A stretch of DNA of 49,476 bases. It comes from MED-G116 sp038147495. Its GTDB lineage: Bacteria > Pseudomonadota > Alphaproteobacteria > Puniceispirillales > Puniceispirillaceae. How positions within the stretch are numbered: position 1 is the stretch's first letter; each line of letters opens with the position of its first letter. This document shows, piece after piece, positions 43,580 through 49,476 of the stretch. The translations under genes and the position numbers were made by a program. The notes below the pieces were generated by a model. It was not told where the DNA came from. It made no database searches and saw only the letters and a program-made list of their open reading frames with translations. The stretch spans positions 1-49,476 of the forward strand of contig JAYQTT010000018.1 of assembly GCA_038147495.1 (NCBI GenBank), given 5' to 3'.

Positions 43580-45291
43580 CGGGCGCGGCTGTCTACTGCT
43601 GGCGGGTAGACAAGCGCATCGGGATCAAGCTTTGCAAGCTCATCCGGAAAAGGTGCCCCCTGAAACATGGTGATCCGCAACCAGCGGTCTGACCGGGGAT
43701 CGAACTTTGTGGCACCAAAAAATGACAATTTGCACCGTAACAAATCAATCGGCAGCATATCGGCGGCGATCGTGTTGTCGCGGATCTCACCATAATCACA
43801 ATGCTGAACCAATTGCGCGCGCCGGGTGATGTGGCGGTGTTCAGGGTGTGCCATCAGAAAACCGGCAATACTGTCTTGCGGATCAAATCGTTGAAGATCG
43901 CCGAGTGCCCGCTTTGCATCACGCCCGGGGGCCAGTGGCTGTTCATAATCCGCAATCGGCTCTTCAAAACGCTCGCCGAGACGTGGCTCCAGCTTTTCCT
44001 CAGAAACATACCACACGCGTGCCTGCGCATCGCGGCTGTCGAAATCGAGGGCCTCGGTCCAGTCATAGATCTCGCGAATGATGCCGGTGAGTGTTGCCAC
44101 CTTCATCGTGCCATCAATGCGGAAACGATTGCTTTCATCCGCTGACATCGTTGCCGCAAGTTCATCGACAAGATGCGGATAGGGTTCGAGAAGCAAGGAC
44201 ACGAGCTGTTCCTGCCCCTCAAGGCTCAGATTGGCCTCGGCCCATGAATAGAGCTTATCCCACGCATGGTCGGCGGAAAGGTCACTTTGCTCTATATGCG
44301 CAATCAATGCGGTAAGATCGGCGCGTAAACCGGATATTTTTTGCGCCTGATATTCGTGATCGACATGCCAGTCATCGGCATTCAGCGCGGCGCGTTTGAC
44401 CAGATCGACAAACAGGGCAATCTCTTCACTTGTTGCCTGTTTGACGTCACGCACCCGCGCCAATGCTGTTTCGCGGGCCGCAATCCATGCATGGATCAGC
44501 GCCGGATGATTGACGAGAAACGGCGCCATGCCAAGCCCGGTAGAGTTGCCAACACCGATCCGCCGCCGGATATCAGGCGACAGCTTTACCGCCGTGTCAG
44601 GCGCGCGGCTTGCCGCCATATGTTCAACCATGTCGATGGTAAAGGCACGGATCAGCCACACCGAAAGCAATTCCGGCTGGAAAGAGCCGGCAAATTCAGG
44701 CCGATCAGCCCAAACATCGCGATCGGCTGCACCAAATTTGCCCGATCCATAGACCGCGGTCGTTCGCATCAGATAACCGACAGGTTCAATCTGTGCCAGA
44801 TCAGGCTGCTCACCCTTGGCAAGACATTTGGCAACATAATCGAACAGCCGGACAGACCGGTTGGCCCGCGAAAGCACCAATTCGGCGCCGGAAATGCGGC
44901 CTGCTTCCTGATAGGGAACATTGGCATGAAGCCGCTCAATGTCATCTTCGCCAAGGTCGCCGTCATGAAGTGTGAAGGTGGCGTCCCATGCCTCGGCAAT
45001 GACCCGGTCAGACCGTTGGTCATCGGGCAGATCATGCGCAAAACAGACGAGAGTGTAGCTGCGTTCTGGCCCGCGGGCGCGGTAGGTGGCAACGCCAACG
45101 CCATTCGCGTCAATGCGCCAGATTGGCCGGTCAAACTGCCAGTTCTCGCGTTTCAGACGGCGTAGCAAGACCCGCATGAAGCTCAACCGGCTTTGATGGA
45201 ATGATCCCATGCGGGCAAGTCGCATCACCTGACTGGCCGGGCGAAGCGGGGTGTGTTGCGCGCGCTGTGGGTTGTTTTGCTGATTGTCCAT
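43576..45291 (-). CDS. Uncharacterised 571-residue protein
   Basis: No family recognised. The protein begins MDNQQNNPQRAQHTPLRPAS, is soluble-looking and rich in charged residues and Trp, and has no signal peptide or membrane segment. Recognisable local features are VGYLMRTTAVYGSGKFGAAD near the middle, IGVGNSTGLGMAPFLVNHP, and a C-terminal LPIDLLRCKLSFFGATKFDP then DRWLRITMFQGAPF. The ATG at 45291 lies four bases after the M19 dipeptidase stop; a longer in-frame reading to 45564 runs inside that gene. Overlap with DUF3726 and the dipeptidase spacing indicate one operon. A role in an amine or peptide pathway is only inferred. Confidence 0.75.
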   Translation of the reverse strand: MDNQQNNPQRAQHTPLRPASQVMRLARMGSFHQSRLSFMRVLLRRLKRENWQFDRPIWRIDANGVGVATYRARGPERSYTLVCFAHDLPDDQRSDRVIAEAWDATFTLHDGDLGEDDIERLHANVPYQEAGRISGAELVLSRANRSVRLFDYVAKCLAKGEQPDLAQIEPVGYLMRTTAVYGSGKFGAADRDVWADRPEFAGSFQPELLSVWLIRAFTIDMVEHMAASRAPDTAVKLSPDIRRRIGVGNSTGLGMAPFLVNHPALIHAWIAARETALARVRDVKQATSEEIALFVDLVKRAALNADDWHVDHEYQAQKISGLRADLTALIAHIEQSDLSADHAWDKLYSWAEANLSLEGQEQLVSLLLEPYPHLVDELAATMSADESNRFRIDGTMKVATLTGIIREIYDWTEALDFDSRDAQARVWYVSEEKLEPRLGERFEEPIADYEQPLAPGRDAKRALGDLQRFDPQDSIAGFLMAHPEHRHITRRAQLVQHCDYGEIRDNTIAADMLPIDLLRCKLSFFGATKFDPRSDRWLRITMFQGAPFPDELAKLDPDALVYPPAVDSRAR

Positions 45292-45295
45292 AATC

Positions 45296-46276
45296 TCAGG
45301 CACCCTTCGGGCCAAAATTATTGTCATAAAAGCGCAGCCAGTTTTCCCCCATGATGGCCGCAATATCTGTCTCGCTGAACCCGTGTTGGCGTAGTCCAGT
45401 CTCGATATTATCAAAATCCCTGTTGTCCTGAAACCATTCAGGCATTGGCGGGAAACCGGCATCTGTCGCTGAACCCTCGCCATAGTCAATCTCTTTTGAC
45501 CAGCGTCCAACCCGCATCCATTCGACAATCGAGTCAGGTTGATCCTGACATAAATCAGAGCCAAGGCCGATATTGTCTATGCCCATAAGATCGGCGGTGC
45601 GCGCGATCATCTCGCAAAAACTCTCAATGCTGCAGGCACTCTTGTCTTTAAGGTGATGTGGATAGAGTGAAAAGCCAAGCATGCCGCCGGATTGACCAAG
45701 CGCCCGCAGAATTTCATCAGATTTATTTCGCCTGGCCGGATGCCAGAATGCGGGGTTCGCATGCGTGATGGCGATAGGTCTTTCTGAAATCTCTATGGCC
45801 TCAAGGGTTGAACGGTCGGCCGAATGACTCATATCGACAACAAGCCCGACCCGGTTCATTTCCTTTATAACCTGACGGCCCATGCGGGTGACGCCGGGAT
45901 CTTCGGCTTCATAGCAGCCGGTAGCCAGCAGCGATTGATTGTTATAGGTCAATTGCATGAAACGGGCGCCAAGGCTGTGCCATATCTCGACCAGCCCGAT
46001 ATCGTCTTCAATCGGGGACGGGTTTTGAAAGCCAAAGAAAATGGCCGTTTTGCCCTCTTGTTTGGCTCGCCTTACATCGTCACCAGTGCGTCCGTGAAAG
46101 ATTAATTCGGGGAATTGTTCAAACCAACGGTTCCAACTTTCAACATTAGCCACAGTCTCGCGGAACATCTCATGATAGGCGATGGTCACATGCACCCCAT
46201 GAACGCCGCCTTCATTCATCTGCCGGAAAATTTTCTCCGACCAATTGGCATATTGCAGGTTGTCGATGCGATGCAT
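45296..46276 (-). CDS. M19-family membrane dipeptidase-like hydrolase
   Basis: A 326-residue renal-dipeptidase (M19) family protein. It starts MHRIDNLQYANWSEKIFRQM, the normal position for the short bacterial type. FFGFQNPSPIEDD, LTYNNQSLLATGCYE, VDMSHSADRSTLEAIEIS (metal His) and ITHANPAFWHPARRNKSDE (second metal histidine and Arg/Asp) are M19 blocks, with GLGSDLCQD supplying the catalytic-site aspartate. It would cleave dipeptides, D-residue dipeptides or beta-lactam-like amides. It is cytoplasmic by sequence. It follows the aldehyde dehydrogenase after 25 bases. Confidence 0.84.
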   Translation of the reverse strand: MHRIDNLQYANWSEKIFRQMNEGGVHGVHVTIAYHEMFRETVANVESWNRWFEQFPELIFHGRTGDDVRRAKQEGKTAIFFGFQNPSPIEDDIGLVEIWHSLGARFMQLTYNNQSLLATGCYEAEDPGVTRMGRQVIKEMNRVGLVVDMSHSADRSTLEAIEISERPIAITHANPAFWHPARRNKSDEILRALGQSGGMLGFSLYPHHLKDKSACSIESFCEMIARTADLMGIDNIGLGSDLCQDQPDSIVEWMRVGRWSKEIDYGEGSATDAGFPPMPEWFQDNRDFDNIETGLRQHGFSETDIAAIMGENWLRFYDNNFGPKGA

Positions 46277-46301
46277 GCTCGTCTCGTCCGGTTCGGGGCA
46301 A

Positions 46302-47757
46302 TCAGCTGGGTGTGCCAGAACTGATATATGCGGTTTTCACCGTGGTGAAGAATTCAACAGCATAGCCACCCTGTTCACGCGGTCCATATGACGAGCTGCC
46401 GCGCCCACCGAATGGCACATGATAATCGGTTCCGGCGGTTGGCAAATTCACCATCACGCAACCTGTCTTGGCGTTGCGGCGGAAATCTGTTGCGCGGGCA
46501 AGATCACGCGTGATGATCCCTGATGTCAGACCAAAATGCGTGTCATTGACCAGATGCAGCGCTTCATCATAGCCACTCGCCTTGATTCACACAGGCGATC
46601 GGCGCAAACATTTCTTCACGATTGATCCGCCATTCATTGCTTGTTCCGGCGACCACAGCAGGGGTCATGAAATAGCCTTCGGTGTCGCGCTCTACACGTT
46701 CACCACCACACAGAACCTCGCCCCCTTCGGCGCGGGCAAGGTCCATATAGGCCAGATTTTCGTCAAGCTGGGTCTGGCTGACAACCGGACCAATCTGCGT
46801 GCCGTCTTTCAAGGCATGATCGACAACCATTGCCTTTGCCCCGGCTACCAGCCTGTCGACAAATTCATCATGCACGGCCTGATGCACAATCAGCCGTGAC
46901 GATGCGGTACATTTTTGGCCAGTGCCGCCAAAGGCGCCACCAAGCGCCGCCGCCACCGCCAGATCAAGATCGGCGTCATCCATGACCGCAAGCGCGTTTT
47001 TCGATCCCATCTCCATCTGCACTTTGGTCAGATTACCAATCGCCGATTGCGCGATCTGTTTGCCAACCTCGACAGAGCCGGTAAAGCTGATGGCGTCAAT
47101 AGCCGGGCTTTCAATCAATTTCTGGCCAATAGTGCCGCCAGCGCCCATCACAAGGTTAAACAATCCGGCAGGCAAATCCTGTTTGGCGATAATCTCGGCA
47201 AGGGCAACGGCTGAGGCTGGCACCAGATTGGCAGGTTTCCAGATCACCGCATTGCCGAACGCCAGCGCCGGAGCGATTTTCCAGACGGCAGTAGCTGTCG
47301 GGAAATTCCAGGGGCTGACAATGGCAACAGTGCCTACCGGCTCGCGGCGAACGTCAATTTCGATATTCGGGCGCACGCTGTCGGCCGTGTCACCGATCTG
47401 GCGCAGAACTTCAGCCGCATAATAGGTGAAAAATTGTCCGGCACGGTAAATTTCGCCTTTGCCCTCGGCAAATGGTTTGCCTTCTTCGCGGCTGAGGAGT
47501 GTGCCAAGCTCTTCGCAGCGCTGCATCAGTTCATTGCCGATATTCATCAAGATGGTCTGGCGGGCCTCAAGGCCTGTGGCCGCCCATTTCTTCTGCGCCT
47601 GCCGCGCCGCGTCCAGAGCTTTGTCCAGTTGTGATGCGTCTGCCTGAGCGAAATGTCCGATAACATCTGCAAGGTCTGACGGGTTGATGTTTTCTATGGT
47701 CGAAGGCCCGTCAAGCCAGTCACCGGCAATATAATTGAGTTTGGTTTCAGACATCAT
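46302..47757 (-). pseudogene. Aldehyde dehydrogenase (2-oxoglutarate semialdehyde/succinate semialdehyde type), frameshifted
   Basis: Reads as a full aldehyde dehydrogenase of about 484 residues if one base is removed. The upstream part has SPWNFPTATAVWKIAPALAFG, FTGSVEVGKQIAQSAIG, MEMGSKNALAVMDDAD (general-base region) and FGGTGQKCTASSR (catalytic Cys). It then runs off frame after REEMFAPIACV. The other frame continues IKASGYDEALHLVNDTHFGL, TDYHVPFGGRGSSSYGPREQ and ends TVKTAYISSGTPS at 46302. The shift is at 46586-46587, TT on the plus strand where a single T keeps frame. The MEMGSKN motif is typical of ketoglutaric-semialdehyde dehydrogenases. Either an indel error or recent loss. Confidence 0.8.
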
Positions 47758-47794
47758 ATTTTCCAATTTTGTTGTGGCCGCGGTTGTCGCCGGA

Positions 47795-48160
47795 TTATTC
47801 GTCGTTATCGACAACGCTCATTTTATGACCTTCGAAGGTTGGCACGTCGCCAAGGTCGGCAATATCAAGATTTTGCACGCATCCCGCATTATAGCCATAT
47901 TCTGGAGCCGAGCGGCGCCAATGGTGCGTATAGATCCCACAATGCTTACAAAAATAGTGCTTCGCGGTCTTCGTATTCCATTGATAGAGGCCAAGATGCT
48001 CTTCCCCTTCGACAAGGTGGAATTCCTCTTTCGCTGCGGTGAGCATGATCGCGCCTTTGCGCCGACACAAAGAACAGTCACAACGGCGTGGATCACGGAT
48101 TGGACCGTGGATTTCGAACTTGACCCGCCCGCAATGACAGGTGCCTTTCGATATATCCAT
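47795..48160 (-). CDS. GFA-domain protein (glutathione-dependent formaldehyde-activating family)
   Basis: A 121-residue zinc-binding GFA domain. The cysteine clusters are GTCHCGRVKFEI, RCDCSLCRRKGAI and YFCKHCGIYTHH, matching the CxC, CxxC and CxxC pattern of Gfa/CENP-V. AGGAGG just before ATG at 48160 fixes the start; the in-frame ATG ten codons earlier is not needed. Formaldehyde-glutathione adduct formation is the namesake reaction but most members are untested. It is the first gene of the minus-strand operon with the aldehyde dehydrogenase and dipeptidase, so aldehyde handling is plausible. Confidence 0.85.
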   Translation of the reverse strand: MDISKGTCHCGRVKFEIHGPIRDPRRCDCSLCRRKGAIMLTAAKEEFHLVEGEEHLGLYQWNTKTAKHYFCKHCGIYTHHWRRSAPEYGYNAGCVQNLDIADLGDVPTFEGHKMSVVDNDE

Positions 48161-48329
48161 AATTGCCTCCTGCCTGCCGGTCATTTTCACAAAAGAATTG
48201 TGAGTGGCTCACCATACGTTTGAACCTTGCCGATATTTACCTTCTAGGCAACCCAAAATAGTCCTTTCACGCCATCACGTTTGCTGTTAAGCGAGGCATC
48301 AGCGATTAAGGATCAACGCGGAGCTTTGG

Positions 48330-49379
48330 ATGCAGAAATTTGCCATTTGGTTTGCCAAACCCTATGTCGCACTTGGTTTTCTGGCGCTTGGCATGGCTGT
48401 CATTCCGGTCAATGATGCGCTGATCAAATTACTCGGCGAAACGCTGCCTCTTGGTCAAATTGTGGCAATCCGCTCGATTATGAGCATTGTCCTGATTGCG
48501 TTGTTCAGCGATGGTCTGCGCCGCATGCTCCACCTCGATGCAGGCACCTTCTGGCAATTTGTCGGGCGTGGCATGTGCCTTGTTGTGGCGATGGTGCTGT
48601 TCTTCGCCTCCCTTGGCAGCCTGCAACTGGCAACGGCGGTCTCAATTTTCTTTGTCTCACCGCTGATGATTACCTTGCTGTCGGTTCCTTTGCTTGGTGA
48701 GAAGATTGGTGTCCATCGCGTGATGTCGGTTTTGGCGGGCATGGCAGGCTGTGTCCTGATCATTCGTCCTGGGGCGGCTGATTTTCAGATTGAAACTTTG
48801 CTCGTGCTGGCATCGGCGCTCAGCTATGCGCTATTCCAGATCTGGACAAGACGTCTGAAGTCGGCAGGTGATCTCTCGGCACTGGTCGCCGTGCAACATT
48901 GCTGCTATGCGGTGACAGGCTGTGCGATGCTGCTGTTCAATTTTATCCAGCCGATGAATGATCTTGCCAATCCGTCACTGGCCTTTTTGTTGCGGGGGCC
49001 AGCATCCATTGATGCGATGCAGCTGTTATTTATTTTTATCTGCGCGTTTGCGGTGCTGTTGCTGTCGGTAACATCGTCCAACGCCTACCGGGTTGTCGAA
49101 GCCTCATTTATTGCGCCATTTGAGTACACGGCCATACCGCTTGGGGTGTTTTGGGGCATTGTGATCTGGGATGACTGGCCATTGCCGATGGCGTGGGCGG
49201 GCATGGCGTTGATCCTTGCCGGTGGGCTATATGCGGTTTATCGAGAGCGTGCGCGCGAGGTGGCGGTGATCACGAATGTGCCGATGCCAGCATCTGCATC
49301 TATGGTGCAGCAACATGAAATACAGCATTCAGAAACAGGCCCAAACGCCGACCTTCCGGTGGAAACAAAAACCCGCTAG
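48330..49379 (+). CDS. EamA-family (DMT) transporter with polar C-terminal tail
   Basis: A 349-residue membrane protein with ten hydrophobic segments in two EamA repeats (VIPVNDALIKLLGETLPLGQI in repeat 1; YRVVEASFIAPFEYTAIPLG and IWDDWPLPMAWAGMALILAG in repeat 2). A polar tail of about 40 residues (YRERAREVAVITNVPMP onward) extends the normal length of about 300. It is likely to export a small metabolite. It overlaps the convergent ccmE stop by four bases. Confidence 0.84.
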   Translation: MQKFAIWFAKPYVALGFLALGMAVIPVNDALIKLLGETLPLGQIVAIRSIMSIVLIALFSDGLRRMLHLDAGTFWQFVGRGMCLVVAMVLFFASLGSLQLATAVSIFFVSPLMITLLSVPLLGEKIGVHRVMSVLAGMAGCVLIIRPGAADFQIETLLVLASALSYALFQIWTRRLKSAGDLSALVAVQHCCYAVTGCAMLLFNFIQPMNDLANPSLAFLLRGPASIDAMQLLFIFICAFAVLLLSVTSSNAYRVVEASFIAPFEYTAIPLGVFWGIVIWDDWPLPMAWAGMALILAGGLYAVYRERAREVAVITNVPMPASASMVQQHEIQHSETGPNADLPVETKTR

Positions 49380-49476
49380 TTGGCGGTAGTGCCTTTCCAT
49401 ACACCCTGTTCTTTCAGGCTGTCGGCAACCTCTTTTGGCATATATGTCTCGTCATGTTTGGCAAGAACATTCGAGG
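49376..49476 (-). CDS. ccmE: Cytochrome c maturation haem chaperone CcmE, C-terminal fragment
   Basis: The last 100 bases, read on the minus strand to a TAG at 49376-49378, give NVLAKHDETYMPKEVADSLK followed by EQGVWKGTTAN. The AKHDExYMPxEV block is the conserved C-terminus of CcmE, the periplasmic, membrane-anchored haem chaperone of system I cytochrome c maturation. The rest of the gene, with the haem-binding histidine, lies beyond the window. Confidence 0.82.
   Translation of the reverse strand, partial: SNVLAKHDETYMPKEVADSLKEQGVWKGTTAN

Overview
The window reads as chromosome of a marine-type alphaproteobacterium. It is densely coding, with about 45 genes and short gaps, and is dominated by amine and amino-acid uptake and catabolism. 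Gene content (LivKGFHM and PotADBC importers, creatinase, Rieske oxygenase, DUF1028, DUF3726, several EamA exporters, ccmE at the edge) recalls SAR116 or roseobacter-like genomes. That placement is inference from protein style, not from a marker gene. No rRNA, tRNA, CRISPR array, transposase or phage gene was seen, and no stretch over 300 bases lacks a gene.

Layout. 1-453: 3' end of hflX, broken by several single-base shifts. 535-3967 (+): D-amino-acid aminotransferase, RidA, Rieske oxygenase, DUF1028. 3943-6017 (-): EamA exporter, SGNH hydrolase, rhodanese. 6291-8189 (+): propionyl-CoA synthetase type ligase. 8225-9581 (-): frameshifted FAD amine/amino-acid oxidoreductase. 9781-14877 (+): branched-chain-amino-acid-type ABC importer (livK-G-F-H-M, livF frameshifted). 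15055-19261 (+): class I aminotransferase, ThDP enzyme, class V PLP enzyme. 19289-20446 (-): ArgE-like deacylase. 20592-22394 (+): PatB-type C-S lyase and LysE exporter. 22400-24090 (-): DUF1932 dehydrogenase and TerC. 24318-27199 (+): orphan iron permease behind a Fur-like box, then an FMN hydroxy-acid dehydrogenase.

27182-31189 (-) is a four-gene unit: PhyH oxygenase, diaminopropionate ammonia-lyase family, M24 hydrolase, EutA-like Asp/Glu racemase-fold protein. The first three genes overlap at their stop and start codons. Divergent from it, 31410-33582 (+) carries a ureohydrolase and a metal-site-degenerate M24 protein resembling ectoine hydrolase (DoeA/EutD). A long perfect hairpin then separates that pair from creatinase (-), which is divergent from a potADBC-type importer (35081-39683, +). 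This 12 kb block looks like a dedicated uptake and degradation locus for guanidino, cyclic-amidine or diamino compounds and is the most interesting part of the window.

39811-42904 (+): EamA exporter, aldehyde dehydrogenase, methyltransferase. 48160-42935 (-): GFA-type protein, frameshifted aldehyde dehydrogenase, M19 dipeptidase, an unrecognised 571-residue protein and DUF3726, arranged as one operon. 48330-49379 (+): EamA exporter, converging on the 3' end of ccmE.

Likely cooperation: ABC importers bring in amines and amino acids; aminotransferases, oxidases, ammonia-lyase, racemase-fold and M24/creatinase-fold hydrolases strip nitrogen; dehydrogenases and the CoA ligase feed carbon to central metabolism; EamA/LysE proteins export surplus. 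Single-base length changes in short homopolymers interrupt hflX, livF, the FAD oxidoreductase and one aldehyde dehydrogenase. Sequencing or assembly indels are as likely as real mutations.
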